The notes: a model not told the origin generated them from the letters alone. Shown: positions 51,479 through 61,329, counted from the first letter of the stretch. The stretch: DNA of 64,000 nt from Bacteroidota bacterium (GCA_023151185.1 JAKLJL010000007.1:1-64000), one strand, 5' to 3'. Translations and numbers: made by a program.

Positions 51479-52249
51479 TTAAAGTCCTAACCCTTTGGCT
51501 TCATCCCAGAACAGATCCATCTGATCCAGAGACGTTGTTTTCCAGTCCATGCCGGATTCTTTCATTCTGGTTTCAACATGCTGAAACCGGCGTTTAAATT
51601 TTTTGTTGGTCCGGGAGAGGGCACCTTCCGGTGAGATCTGGCAGTGACGGGCATAGTTGACGAGACTGAACAGTACATCTCCCAGTTCAGCTTCGAGTTC
51701 TGCCTGATTTCCGGCAGGAACCTGTTTCAGTTCCCTGATTTCCTCTTCCACTTTTTCCCAGACTTTGGCCCGGTCATCCCAGTCAAATCCGACAGAAGCA
51801 ACTTTTTCCTGAATCCGGTAGGCCTGCAGAAGGGCAGGCAGAGCATCAGGGACACCCTGCAGAACCGAAGTTCTTCCTTCCTTCAGTTTCAGAGCTTCCC
51901 AATTTTGTTTAACTTCGCTGACGGTTTCGGCTGTGGTATCCGAAAAAATGTGCGGGTGCCGGGTGATCAGTTTTTCAGTAATCGCATCGAGAAGTCCGGG
52001 AAGGGTAAACCGGCCGTTTTCTTCGGCAATTACCGCATGGAGCACCACATGAAGCAGGATGTCACCCAGTTCTTTTTTCAGGTCAGGAAAGTCCTGTTTT
52101 TCGATGGCATCGAGGGCTTCATAGGTTTCTTCAATCAGAAGCTGACTCAGACTTTCATGAGTCTGAACCGAATCCCAGGGGCATTCTTTGCGCAACCGGA
52201 TCACAACATCAACAAAATCGGAGAATTTACGGGTGAGTTCTTCGTTCAT
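51479..52249 (-). CDS. mazG: MazG nucleoside triphosphate pyrophosphohydrolase
   Basis: A 256-residue protein with two tandem MazG domains. The first has CPWDSVQTHESLSQLLIEE, the metal-binding EETYEALDAI and ELGDILLHVV; the second has EEEIRELKQ and ELGDVLFSLVNYARH. It removes aberrant or stress-related (d)NTPs. The start at 52249 gives the usual N-terminus (MNEELTRKFSDF); the upstream extension overlaps the divergent M24 gene and is not used. Confidence 0.92.
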   Translation of the reverse strand: MNEELTRKFSDFVDVVIRLRKECPWDSVQTHESLSQLLIEETYEALDAIEKQDFPDLKKELGDILLHVVLHAVIAEENGRFTLPGLLDAITEKLITRHPHIFSDTTAETVSEVKQNWEALKLKEGRTSVLQGVPDALPALLQAYRIQEKVASVGFDWDDRAKVWEKVEEEIRELKQVPAGNQAELEAELGDVLFSLVNYARHCQISPEGALSRTNKKFKRRFQHVETRMKESGMDWKTTSLDQMDLFWDEAKGLGL

Positions 52250-52273
52250 CAGAGTTAAAATGGGTACAAAAGT

Positions 52274-53506
52274 ATGAAAATAGATGCTGATTTCCATAAA
52301 CGGAAAAGAAATGCCGTCCTGCAGGCCATGAACCACTCCGAAATTGCCATTGTAACCTCGTCCTGGCCGGCATGGAAATCGCATGACCAGTTTTTCCCCT
52401 TCCGGCAGGATTCCAATTTTTACTACCTGACCGGGCTCAGCCAGGCGACACCAGCCCTGCTGATTCTGATCCCGGAGGGGTTCCAGGGACATTCAGAATG
52501 GCTGTTATTTCCCCGGCCCGACGAAGTAAAGGCCCGGTGGGATGGCGGTGTTGAAACGAAAGACTCCATTTCAGAAAAAACGGGCATCACTTCCCTGGCG
52601 TACTGGGATGAATTTGAGATCAAATTCGGACGTCTGTTCTCCTCTTCAAGAAAGGTCCTGCTGAACGTCCCTGAACTGGATTTCAGCTTCATCCCCCATC
52701 CGTCAAAACAGATTCAGGAAAAAATACGGTCTTCTTTCCCGCTGGTCACTTTCGGCTCGGTGAACCCGCTTGCTGCCACACTCCGTCAGAAAAAAGACCC
52801 TGTAGAACTGGGAAAACTCCGGCGGGCTATCGAGGTCACAGGCACGGGAATTGAACGGATGCGGGAAAGTGCACCGCTGGTTGATTTCGAGTATGAACTG
52901 GAAGCTGCTTTTGTCTACGAACTGAAACGCCACGGGGTAAAGGAGCAGGGGTATCACCCGATCATTGCTGCCGGGAAAAATGCAACCGTGCTCCATTATT
53001 CAGACAATAACAACCAGATCGGGGAACATGACTGTATTTTGGTGGATGTCGGCGCCGAAGTGGATGGCTATTCGGCTGATCTGACCCGGGTTTTTCCGAA
53101 AAACCGGATGACTGACCGCCAGGCTGCCGTCTATGAAGCCGTGCTGAGAGTAAATGAGAAGGTCATAGCTGCCGTCCGGCCGGGAATTGTTTACCAGTCG
53201 CTGAATGACCTGGCGAAGGAACTGCTGACCGAAGAAGCCATGAAACTGAAACTGATTCAGTCTCCGGCTGACATTACCTCGGTGTATATGCACCGGGTCA
53301 GTCATTTTCTCGGGCTGGATGTGCATGACGTGGGCCAGTACACCCAGATACTTGAACCCGGCATGGTTATTACCGTTGAACCCGGACTTTATGTCAATCA
53401 GGAAAATCTGGGAATCCGGATCGAGGATGACGTTCTGGTCACTGAAACCGGCGTCGAAAATCTAACCGCCGGCGTCAGGAAATCACTGAAATCCGGCAGT
53501 TACTGA
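52274..53506 (+). CDS. M24 aminopeptidase P-family protein
   Basis: A 410-residue aminopeptidase P with an N-terminal creatinase-like domain (RNAVLQAMNHSEIAIVTSSW, FYYLTGLSQ) and a pita-bread domain. Metal ligands are in DVGAEVDGYSADLTR (two Asp), RVSHFLGLDVHDVG (His), VITVEPGLYV (Glu) and GIRIEDDVLV (Glu). It should remove an N-terminal residue before proline. A LON-domain gene follows after 6 bases. Confidence 0.92.
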   Translation: MKIDADFHKRKRNAVLQAMNHSEIAIVTSSWPAWKSHDQFFPFRQDSNFYYLTGLSQATPALLILIPEGFQGHSEWLLFPRPDEVKARWDGGVETKDSISEKTGITSLAYWDEFEIKFGRLFSSSRKVLLNVPELDFSFIPHPSKQIQEKIRSSFPLVTFGSVNPLAATLRQKKDPVELGKLRRAIEVTGTGIERMRESAPLVDFEYELEAAFVYELKRHGVKEQGYHPIIAAGKNATVLHYSDNNNQIGEHDCILVDVGAEVDGYSADLTRVFPKNRMTDRQAAVYEAVLRVNEKVIAAVRPGIVYQSLNDLAKELLTEEAMKLKLIQSPADITSVYMHRVSHFLGLDVHDVGQYTQILEPGMVITVEPGLYVNQENLGIRIEDDVLVTETGVENLTAGVRKSLKSGSY

Positions 53507-53512
53507 GGAAAT

Positions 53513-54154
53513 ATGACTCCCCTTTTTCCGCTCAATCTTGTTTTGTGTCCCGGCGAAGTCCTCAGCCTTCACATTTTTGAAGACCGCTACAAAGAAATGA
53601 TCGGGCAGTGTCTGGCAGACAATACCCCGTTCGGTATCCTCCTGGTCGAGAACCATCAGCTCAGCACCATCGGCTGCCTGGCCAGAATCACCGAAGTGGT
53701 GAACCGCTTTGCCGATGGAACTTTCGACATCCGGGTCGAGGGAACCAGCCGCTTCGAACTGCTTTCGGTTGACCGGAAACTGGCCTGGCTCAGAGGAACC
53801 ATTACCCCGTTCGAAGACCTGAGCACCGAATTTAACCGGGATCTTCAGGCCACGGTTAACCGGCTTCACCGTGACCTCCTCCGCCTTGCCGGATCGGAAG
53901 AAGGTCATCGTCAGCCGCCACCGCCGGCCGGATCCTTCATCCTCTCCCATTCCTCGGGTCTGAGTTTGCGTGATAAACAGAAACTGGTCGGAATGCGCGA
54001 TGAAAATGCCCGTCTGGAATTTCTGGAGCATCACCTGCGAAACGTGGTGGCCCAAATCCGGTATTTCGAGGAAGTTAAAAGCCTGATCCGGGCTAATGGC
54101 GATCCCAGGCACTTCCCGCCGGTTGATCTGGACAGACTGGGAGGTGTGGCGTGA
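53513..54154 (+). CDS. LON substrate-binding-domain protein
   Basis: A 213-residue protein made of a LON N-terminal-like domain alone (starts LFPLNLVLCPGEVLSLHIFE, then GCLARITEVVNRFADGTFDI). It lacks the ATPase and protease parts of Lon. Such stand-alone domains are thought to recognise proteins, but their role is unclear. It sits between an M24 peptidase and an MBL hydrolase, with an end-to-start GTG overlap with the latter. Confidence 0.85.
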   Translation: MTPLFPLNLVLCPGEVLSLHIFEDRYKEMIGQCLADNTPFGILLVENHQLSTIGCLARITEVVNRFADGTFDIRVEGTSRFELLSVDRKLAWLRGTITPFEDLSTEFNRDLQATVNRLHRDLLRLAGSEEGHRQPPPPAGSFILSHSSGLSLRDKQKLVGMRDENARLEFLEHHLRNVVAQIRYFEEVKSLIRANGDPRHFPPVDLDRLGGVA

Positions 54155-54993
54155 CTCTCGGAAATTATTCCCTGACTTCACTTGAAACCGGCCGCTTCCG
54201 GCTGGACGGCGGTGCGATGTTCGGGACCGTTCCCAAAGTTCTCTGGGAAAAGAAAATCCCCGCTGATCAGGAAAACCGGATTGAAATGGCGCTCAGAACC
54301 CTGCTGATCAGGGGCAACGGAAGGACTATTCTGGTTGATACCGGAATGGGTAGCAAATGGGATGAACAGCAGCGGGCTATGTATGGCCTGGTCAACCATC
54401 AGGATACACTTGAGGACTCTCTTTTAGCTGCCGGCTGCCATCCGGATGACATTACGGACGTTCTTTTAACTCACCTGCATTTTGACCATGCCGGGGGTGC
54501 AACCCGGCTGGACGGAACGGAACTGATTCCGGCTTTCAAAAACGCCCGGTACTACGTCCAGGAGAAAAATTTCAAAACCGCCTCTGAACCCAATGTTCGG
54601 GAGGCGGCCAGTTACCTCAGAGACAATTTTATGCCGTTGAAAGACCACAACCGGCTCGACCTGCTCGACGGCGAAACCGAACTGTACCCCGGTCTTTTCC
54701 TTCATCTTTCGAATGGCCATACCGACGGGATGTCGTGCATCCGGATTCAGGGAGAAGCTGAATCCCTGTTGTACTGTGCCGATCTGATCCCGACCTCTGC
54801 CCACATTCCTCTGCCCTGGATCATGGGGTACGACATCCAGCCGCTCGTTCTCCTCGAAGAAAAAAGAAACCTCCTTTCCAGGGCCTATGAAGAAAACTGG
54901 ATTCTCTTTTTTGAGCATGATCCCCTGCTTCAGGCCTGTAAAATCCGGCAGGGAAGGAAATATTTCGAAAAATCGGACGAAGTCCGGATATAA
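54151..54993 (+). CDS. MBL-fold metallohydrolase
   Basis: A 280-residue metallo-beta-lactamase-fold protein. The metal site is complete: THLHFDHAGG (HxHxDH), NGHTDGM (His), YCADLIPTSAH (Asp) and a late FEHDP (His). It resembles lactonase or glyoxalase-like members (YtnP/AiiA-type length), but no family-specific motif decides the substrate. The start is GTG, overlapping the LON-gene stop. Confidence 0.9.
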   Translation: MTLGNYSLTSLETGRFRLDGGAMFGTVPKVLWEKKIPADQENRIEMALRTLLIRGNGRTILVDTGMGSKWDEQQRAMYGLVNHQDTLEDSLLAAGCHPDDITDVLLTHLHFDHAGGATRLDGTELIPAFKNARYYVQEKNFKTASEPNVREAASYLRDNFMPLKDHNRLDLLDGETELYPGLFLHLSNGHTDGMSCIRIQGEAESLLYCADLIPTSAHIPLPWIMGYDIQPLVLLEEKRNLLSRAYEENWILFFEHDPLLQACKIRQGRKYFEKSDEVRI

Positions 54994-55184
54994 TCCGGAT
55001 TTTGTTCCTTTCACCTTCAGTTGGATTCTCTTTGCCTGGTCTTACAAAAGATTATTCTGTCCTTTTATTTTAATCCCAAAACTCAAACCTTAATTATTTA
55101 AGTTCAAATAGCCTTATTTGACAATTTAGTCGGAGGCCGTGAAAATATGTGACAATTATTTTAAGTGGAAGGCTTTCCAAACTA

Positions 55185-55213
55185 TTGACAATGAAGTTAA
55201 GCAGTTGTAACTT
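55185..55213 (+). promoter_or_regulatory. Sigma-70-like promoter (TTGACA-17-TAACTT)
   Basis: TTGACA at 55185-55190 and TAACTT at 55208-55213 with 17 bases between them. An imperfect inverted repeat TGGAA/TTCCA (about 55166-55179) lies directly upstream and could be an operator. The predicted start of transcription is near 55220. Confidence 0.45.
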
Positions 55214-55219
55214 TGCTCC

Positions 55220-55329
55220 TGACGGTACTGGTCATACTGTCAAAAAGAGGCAATAATTTAACCAGTTATTGATTCTCCTTTTCTGTATCTTCATGGTTTG
55301 CCCCGGTTTGGTCACCGGGGTTTTTTTTT
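55220..55329 (+). ncRNA. Candidate small RNA or transcribed leader of the aldo/keto reductase gene
   Basis: The predicted transcript of about 110 nt begins with a stem TGACGGTA/TACTGTCA (55220-55227 and 55235-55242, one G-U pair) and ends with a terminator CCCCGGT/ACCGGGG followed by nine Ts. It could instead be an attenuator for the reductase gene, whose start is 150 bases further on. No known RNA family recognised. Confidence 0.35.
55301..55329 (+). terminator. Rho-independent terminator
   Basis: CCCCGGT (55301-55307) pairs with ACCGGGG (55314-55320), 6-base loop, followed by T9. It ends the putative small RNA. Confidence 0.88.
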
Positions 55330-55481
55330 GCCCGGAATTTATGGAACTCCGTTTTTCAGTCACTCCTCTTTCTTCTTTTTTCCCGGATAAATAACTTCAT
55401 CCCATCCATCCGGTCAGTTTTGCCGTCTTTTCACAAAGCTGCGGCATAACCCGGCAAAACCGTCACAATTTCAGGAGTTTT

Positions 55482-56480
55482 ATGTCATCACCCTGGCTTC
55501 CCTCGCAAAACCGGTATGAAACCATCCCCTATCGACGTTGCGGCAGATCCGGACTTAAGCTACCCGTCATTTCACTGGGACTCTGGCACAATTTCGGCGG
55601 AATTGACACTTTTGAAAACGCCAGAGCCATGGTCCGGTATGCCTTTGATAACGGGATTACCCACTTCGATCTGGCCAATAATTACGGTCCGCCGCCGGGA
55701 AGTGCCGAAGAAACCTTCGGTCAGATTCTGAAGAAAGATTTTCTGGGATACCGGGATGAACTGATCATTTCGTCCAAAGCAGGGTACCGCATGTGGGACG
55801 GACCTTATGGGGAATGGGGATCCCGTAAATATCTCATTTCAAGTCTGGACCAAAGCCTGAAACGGATGGGACTGGACTACGTGGATATCTTTTATTCCCA
55901 CCGGTTTGATCCTGAAACCCCGCTTGAAGAAACCATGGGTGCGCTGGATTCAATTGTGAGATCTGGCAAGGCCCTGTATGCCGGAATCTCGAATTATTCT
56001 GCCGCAGACACCGAAAAAGCTGCGGCTCTGATGAAAAGCCTGGGAACACCGCTCCTGATTCACCAGCCCAAATTCAGTCTGTTCAACCGGTGGGTCGAAC
56101 GGGACGGACTCCTTCCTGTTCTGGATACGGCCGGGATGGGAAGCATTCCGTTTTCGCCACTGGCTCAGGGCCTCCTGACCGACAAATACCTGAAAGACAT
56201 CCCGCCTGATTCCCGTGCGGCAAAACCCTCCGGATTCCTGAAAGCCGAGGAAATCACACCCGAAGTCAGGGAGAAAATCATCCGGTTGAATGATCTGGCC
56301 TTGTCGAGGGGACAAAAACTGTCTCAACTCGCGCTTGTCTGGATTTTAAGACACCCGCAGGTTACCTCTGCCCTGATCGGTGCCAGCAAGGTTTCCCAGA
56401 TTGCCGATGCCATCGGGGCAGCCCGGAATCTGGAACTTTCAGGTGAAGAACTGCAGAAAATTGAAGACATTCTGAAGTAA
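55482..56480 (+). CDS. Aldo/keto reductase (YghZ/Gpr-like)
   Basis: A 332-residue aldo/keto reductase. YRRCGRSGLKLPVISLGLWHNFG at the start, FDLANNYGPPPGSAEE (active-site Asp and Tyr), a catalytic Lys in SSKAGYRMW and YSHRFDP (His) are all in place. The YGPPPGSAEE loop is typical of E. coli YghZ, an L-glyceraldehyde-3-phosphate reductase that detoxifies aldehydes. Uses NADPH. RBS AGGAG upstream. Confidence 0.92.
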   Translation: MSSPWLPSQNRYETIPYRRCGRSGLKLPVISLGLWHNFGGIDTFENARAMVRYAFDNGITHFDLANNYGPPPGSAEETFGQILKKDFLGYRDELIISSKAGYRMWDGPYGEWGSRKYLISSLDQSLKRMGLDYVDIFYSHRFDPETPLEETMGALDSIVRSGKALYAGISNYSAADTEKAAALMKSLGTPLLIHQPKFSLFNRWVERDGLLPVLDTAGMGSIPFSPLAQGLLTDKYLKDIPPDSRAAKPSGFLKAEEITPEVREKIIRLNDLALSRGQKLSQLALVWILRHPQVTSALIGASKVSQIADAIGAARNLELSGEELQKIEDILK

Positions 56481-56506
56481 CCGGTTCCGTTTTTAGGTAC
56501 GGAGTA

Positions 56507-56533
56507 AAAAAAAGGGGCGTTAAAGCCCCTTTT
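56507..56533. terminator. Bidirectional terminator between reductase and metalloprotease genes
   Basis: AAAAGGGGC (56510-56518) pairs with GCCCCTTTT (56525-56533) around GTTAAA. A nearly identical hairpin lies at 61584-61612. Confidence 0.88.
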
Positions 56534-56551
56534 GAGTTAAGTTACTTCCCG

Positions 56552-59500
56552 TTACTTCAGCAGTTGCAATTTACCGGTTTTAACTTCGTTTCCGATTTCA
56601 ACCCGGTAGAAATAGGTTCCCGAGGCCAGATTCCGGCCATCAAACCGGAAGGCGTAATCTCCCCGGTCATACGTTCCTGAAGCCAGATCGGCAACCAACT
56701 GTCCCACCAGATTATAAACCCGGACTTTCAGTTCCCTGGTTTCGGTCAGGCGAACGGTAATCCGGGTTTCGGGGTTGAACGGATTCGGATAAACGGCAAC
56801 CAGTTCCCTGATCTCCTCTCCGCCGGTTTTCTCTGCTTCTGATTTGTTCATCCGGACTTTATTTCCGGACGGATCGACCACCCAGACATCCCACTTCGTC
56901 AAATCAGGGATAAACCGGATTTCCCGGTGCGTTCCGGTTTCATCCCGGTTAACGACCAGTTCAGACGTTCCGAAGAGTTTCAGGTCATTGACCGTTTCGG
57001 TAACAAAGCCGTCACCTTTTACCGCCACCGTCCAGACACCGAGGGTATCAATCAGGATGGAATCGACCATGGATGGATCCAGATGAGCCGAATAGATCAG
57101 GGTATCGGTCAGTTGAACCCCCGAGATACTTAAAACATGGGTTTCTTCTGATCCGGTAGTGACTTTGGTCATTCCTCCCCAGTTGACTGGGCTTTGGGTC
57201 ATCACTTCCAACGTTCCAACGGTTGTTTTTGATGGCGTGAAGGTAACTTCCTGATGGAATAACTTTTGTTCTGTTGTTGAAAAGGGATTTGACTCCTGAT
57301 TCCAACTGGTATGATCATGTTTCCATAAATAATAGCTGTAATTTGGAACGTAAGTTGAAACACCAACTGAAGCCAGTTTTAATCCGGAGTTTGAGCTAAG
57401 GCTCACTGCTTTGAAATCACCATAGGTGGTTGATGTTGACAAAACAGTTAGAGGAAGCGTTGTATTATCTGCGTTCCAGGCACTTACGGCAAGATCCTTT
57501 TTGTTGGTCTGGCTGTTTGCCCTGACCAAAAGCAAATCCAATCCGTTTGAACCATTTGCGGCTGTTGCGAGTGAGGTGAATGAACCTGATGAACTGCTGG
57601 TTATTGTTTTCTGAACAGACCAGGTGCCGTCTGTATTGAGTTTATATCCCTTGATGGACGAAGTTTCAATCCATGTAACAAAGGCAACATTGCCGTTTCC
57701 TGCAACGACTATTGGTGCTGCGATTGCGGGAATGGGTGTCCATGAAGACCAGGTCACGTTATTGGTTTCAAGAGTTCCTAATGACCTGAAAATTAGCGAA
57801 CCAATTTTGGCAACAAGGGCAAGTTTTGGTGTGATGCTGTTAATCCGCACAATTTCAACACGTCCGGAGGGGATTCCAGAAAGAGCGGGAACTGAAGAAG
57901 TGCTCACAATGCCATTAATTTCGTGACCCGATGATAAAGTTGTTGTTCCATTATTCAGCACCCAGTACCGGTTGTTGCCATTGGCTGTTACTGAAAAATT
58001 CTGAAGATTACTGATGGAACTGGAAACCAAAATTTCCTTCATATCAGATCCATTTTCCCGGTGCAGCCAGAGTTTGCCGTCTGAAACATACATGACTGAT
58101 GAAGTTCCATTGTTTGAGGCAAACTGGTTACCAACCCAACCCGTAGTCTTTGATGCCAGCATGGCTTTGTAATTGGCGGTAATGGTGGCATTATCTGTTG
58201 TAATTTTAATTGGTTGAATTGTTGCTTGAACGGTGTTTATTGAACCCGTTCCTGTTGTTGCCCAATTCTGAAACGATAAGGATAACCCATTTGAAGCGGT
58301 TACTGCATCGGCTTTGATTTGGTAATAGGGATTTAACGGGAAAGCCGGATCATAGGCCACATCTTTAAAAACACTCTTTGACCCAGAAACCGGTAACAAA
58401 CCCAAATCCTGATTTCCGTTTGCATCTGCATACCATGGGTCTGAGAGGTAGGGAGGAGAAGATATATTGACACCGTCGAGGGTTGATGCAGAGACGGTGG
58501 CGGTAATGGGGGTTTCGTACCTTACAATACGATCCTGATTAGTTGCCAATGGCGTAAACTCGTCTTTTAATTGATATTTAACAGGATTGTCATTCCAGTT
58601 GATGTGTTGTTTACCATTCAGGAGTCTGTTCTCAGTTAAAACCGAGGATAAATAAGTCACATCAGTAAATAAATAATAGATATCCCCATTATGTATATGC
58701 CTGGATCTAAGCAAGGTGAAAAGGTTGTTGGTGAAAAAAACACTTGAATTTGTTTCATCCCTGACAGTTTGAGAAAAGGTGTTATTTAATCCTGTTTGTT
58801 TTCCATAATACAGTTCAATATAGTAGTGCATGACCCTTCCCTGCAAATTTGTAAAATGGCGTAGACCTAAAAAAGTTTGGTGATATGCCATTGCATTGTG
58901 AGTGTCATACTTGTAATTATTCATATCACAATTATCTTTTAGGTTGGAGCCTTCAATGTCAGCCTCAGTATCACCTATTCCATCACCGGCAATATTTTGG
59001 TTTGCATTACATGTTTCAGTATTAACCCTTGTTATATTTTCAATACCATTTTCTATCCCAAATGCTGCTCTTTCAAATGTATGGTAAAGACCAAATGAAT
59101 GCCCAATTTCATGACCGGCCCAACAATATTCGACATCCATTTTAATATTAGCTGACTCACCCAATCTTGAAAAACCATATCTGCTTATCCCATTAACGAT
59201 ACAATCTTGCAATAAATACAAATTCAAACTTGTAGGGTCGTAAGATCCAGATGGATGACCTTTTCCTATAGCTGCCTCATTATCATAAAACACATCATTT
59301 TCAATAAGAACAAACTGGATATGAACGGGAGCAAACATCCAATTTAATTCAGAAACCAATGAATCGATTTGGGTTTGGGTTTTATCTATACCAGAATGAT
59401 CAGCGTATAACACCCGATGAATGGCTAACCTAATTGTCCTGGTAACTTGCCTATCTGGTAGCAAGGAGGCATCACCCCAGGGTGGTGTTTTTGGTGTCCA

Positions 59501-59626
59501 GGGTTCAGAAGAATTCAAATTTTCATCCTTAAAACCACAAATTGAAGATGTCTGGCCAAAGCTAAAACCGGCTTGAAATTGGAAAAGAATACTGAAAGCA
59601 AGCATTTTATTAATAACGACTTTCAT
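56552..59626 (-). CDS. Secreted metzincin-like metalloprotease with sorting domain
   Basis: A 1024-residue protein with a signal peptide (about 1-24). The zinc site HEIGHSFGLYH (His172, Glu173, His176, His182) and a later NAMAY as a possible Met-turn resemble M43 pappalysin/cytophagalysin proteases. A long beta-rich middle (about 380-880) and a C-terminal type A sorting domain (YPNPFNPETRITV, then GTYFYRVEIG) follow. Likely cell-surface or released protease. The first two-thirds is richer in A/T and poorer in CCGG than the last 230 residues, which look like the rest of the window. Confidence 0.85.
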   Translation of the reverse strand: MKVVINKMLAFSILFQFQAGFSFGQTSSICGFKDENLNSSEPWTPKTPPWGDASLLPDRQVTRTIRLAIHRVLYADHSGIDKTQTQIDSLVSELNWMFAPVHIQFVLIENDVFYDNEAAIGKGHPSGSYDPTSLNLYLLQDCIVNGISRYGFSRLGESANIKMDVEYCWAGHEIGHSFGLYHTFERAAFGIENGIENITRVNTETCNANQNIAGDGIGDTEADIEGSNLKDNCDMNNYKYDTHNAMAYHQTFLGLRHFTNLQGRVMHYYIELYYGKQTGLNNTFSQTVRDETNSSVFFTNNLFTLLRSRHIHNGDIYYLFTDVTYLSSVLTENRLLNGKQHINWNDNPVKYQLKDEFTPLATNQDRIVRYETPITATVSASTLDGVNISSPPYLSDPWYADANGNQDLGLLPVSGSKSVFKDVAYDPAFPLNPYYQIKADAVTASNGLSLSFQNWATTGTGSINTVQATIQPIKITTDNATITANYKAMLASKTTGWVGNQFASNNGTSSVMYVSDGKLWLHRENGSDMKEILVSSSISNLQNFSVTANGNNRYWVLNNGTTTLSSGHEINGIVSTSSVPALSGIPSGRVEIVRINSITPKLALVAKIGSLIFRSLGTLETNNVTWSSWTPIPAIAAPIVVAGNGNVAFVTWIETSSIKGYKLNTDGTWSVQKTITSSSSGSFTSLATAANGSNGLDLLLVRANSQTNKKDLAVSAWNADNTTLPLTVLSTSTTYGDFKAVSLSSNSGLKLASVGVSTYVPNYSYYLWKHDHTSWNQESNPFSTTEQKLFHQEVTFTPSKTTVGTLEVMTQSPVNWGGMTKVTTGSEETHVLSISGVQLTDTLIYSAHLDPSMVDSILIDTLGVWTVAVKGDGFVTETVNDLKLFGTSELVVNRDETGTHREIRFIPDLTKWDVWVVDPSGNKVRMNKSEAEKTGGEEIRELVAVYPNPFNPETRITVRLTETRELKVRVYNLVGQLVADLASGTYDRGDYAFRFDGRNLASGTYFYRVEIGNEVKTGKLQLLK

Positions 59627-59687
59627 AAAAATCTCATTAAATTTTAGCGTAAAAGGATCCTTTATTTCAATTCACTCAATTATTTTC

Positions 59688-61031
59688 TTATTGTTCTCCT
59701 CCTTTTCTACCAAAAACAACCAAAGCCCGGTCGTCCAGTGTTAAATCGTACCCAACGCCCACCAGAAGCTTATCTTTAAAATCAAGACTGTAAAATATTC
59801 GCCATTGACCTTTTATTTCCGGGTAGGTCTGCCAGCTAGATCCGTTGTAATGCCAGATATTAGCTCTGACGCCACCCGAAACTATATCATTTTCACCGTT
59901 GCCACGTGTTCTAAAGGTAAGTGCAGTCATATTTAAAGGTGCGCCCTGACTTAAAAAAGGTTTTGCCATTTCTATTGAAGTGTTGGGGAACCGATAAGGT
60001 ACACCTTCAGCCGAAAAAAACATTTCATTTTTATTGAGCGGATAAATACTTGAAATTGCTCTCAGTTTATTAGGCAAAAACTGATTGACAGGTAAAAACC
60101 CATTTTTATTTCCTTTAACAATCACACTTTCAAATGTGGTGCTATTATACCCGCATGCCCAAACTTCATTCTCATTTAACCCCCAGATATCCAGCAGGTC
60201 AATGGTGGTTCCGGTTTCAAGCAGGTAAAAGTCCTTCCCGTCAAACCAGGTCAGGGAACCACGGGTGCCCGCAAGATAAAAGTGATCTGGGCTATACCCC
60301 CAGATTTTTTTTGGTGTTCCTCTCCTTTCAAGAGTTTTTCCAGTAAATAGGACTTCTCCGTCAGCTTTGAATTTTGCATAAGTTCCAACATTTGAAAAAA
60401 CCCAAAGCCCTGTTCCGTCGTACCAGATACAATTGATGACCATTGCAGAGAAATCATCAGCCCAATCTGGTAAGAGAATTCTAAATTTTTTCCATCCTTT
60501 TCCATTCCATTGTGCAGCATTATACCTGTCACCGGAATCATAGGGATGGGCATTGATCTCTCCTACCACCCAGACACAGGTGTCGTTTACAATGGCTACA
60601 TCCCAGAGCATGGAACCTGCACAACCGAGGGTATCCATCCGCCAGGTAAAGTTATGACTCGTTGTATCCATGGTTCTTCCCGTGACCGGTTCACCTTTCA
60701 GAAAGGTCGTTTCTGTTTTTTTCCAGATGGCCTGCCAGGTGTAGGATGTTGAGGGAGTCAGGGCAGTATCAAGAATGGTCGTATCTGGTTGGTGAAGAGA
60801 AAAAGTTTGAACCGGTTGGGAATTCCGGGTCAGAGTCAGGGCTGCCGGGAAGGTAATTCCGGCGGTGTGCAGAGAAAGGGTCACCGAGGTTAAATCGGCT
60901 TCCGTCACCTTCAGAACCAGGCTGTCGGTCCGGGTTTCGGGTCCGGTGGAGGGTTCTTTGCAGGAAGTGAAAGCAGATAATAAAAGAGTACTGTACAGGA
61001 AAATCAGGAAAAAAATCGGGGTAAGTTTCAT
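59688..61031 (-). CDS. Lipoprotein with Fn3-like and propeller-like domains
   Basis: A 447-residue protein with a lipoprotein-type signal (LLLSAFTSC, Cys24), a Fn3-like segment (LKVTEADLTSVTLSLHTAG and later TSYTWQAIW) and a beta-propeller-like region with repeated 'IWGLNENEVWACGYN'-type units. This type is often found in Ignavibacteria-like genomes; role unknown. It lies upstream of the metalloprotease gene on the same strand and may be co-transcribed. Confidence 0.75.
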   Translation of the reverse strand: MKLTPIFFLIFLYSTLLLSAFTSCKEPSTGPETRTDSLVLKVTEADLTSVTLSLHTAGITFPAALTLTRNSQPVQTFSLHQPDTTILDTALTPSTSYTWQAIWKKTETTFLKGEPVTGRTMDTTSHNFTWRMDTLGCAGSMLWDVAIVNDTCVWVVGEINAHPYDSGDRYNAAQWNGKGWKKFRILLPDWADDFSAMVINCIWYDGTGLWVFSNVGTYAKFKADGEVLFTGKTLERRGTPKKIWGYSPDHFYLAGTRGSLTWFDGKDFYLLETGTTIDLLDIWGLNENEVWACGYNSTTFESVIVKGNKNGFLPVNQFLPNKLRAISSIYPLNKNEMFFSAEGVPYRFPNTSIEMAKPFLSQGAPLNMTALTFRTRGNGENDIVSGGVRANIWHYNGSSWQTYPEIKGQWRIFYSLDFKDKLLVGVGYDLTLDDRALVVFGRKGGEQ

Positions 61032-61329
61032 ACTCGTTTAATTTGGACTCGGTTCAATTGGAATGTGGTTTAGTTTATTTTAAGACAAGGTCGTCAGGAA
61101 TTCCCTGAAAAGTCAATCCCCGGCTAAGAATTTAATTTGTGATCCTATTTTGAAAAGGAAAATTTCATCTTACAAAACTAAATTAACTTGGCTGACCCGA
61201 TTAAGGGGAGTGGGCCAGCAGCAGGATTCCGGTTTTTTCAATTTCAGGGTCGGTGCTTCCTTTACCTTCCCCCAACTCTAAGGGTATTTCCCTGAAAACA
61301 GGACCCATGACCGTGTTAAATTTTCCCCT

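Larger units (their letters stand above)
54994..55481. other. 488-bp intergenic region with a possible small RNA or leader
   Basis: No protein gene is seen. It is AT-rich up to about 55300, then a strong terminator precedes the aldo/keto reductase. A promoter-like TTGACA-N17-TAACTT (55185-55213) and a predicted hairpin suggest a short transcript (see separate entries). Confidence 0.5.

Noticed and set aside
53483-54181. A 232-residue frame opposite the LON-domain gene
   Set aside because: Shadow of a gene with clear motifs on the other strand.
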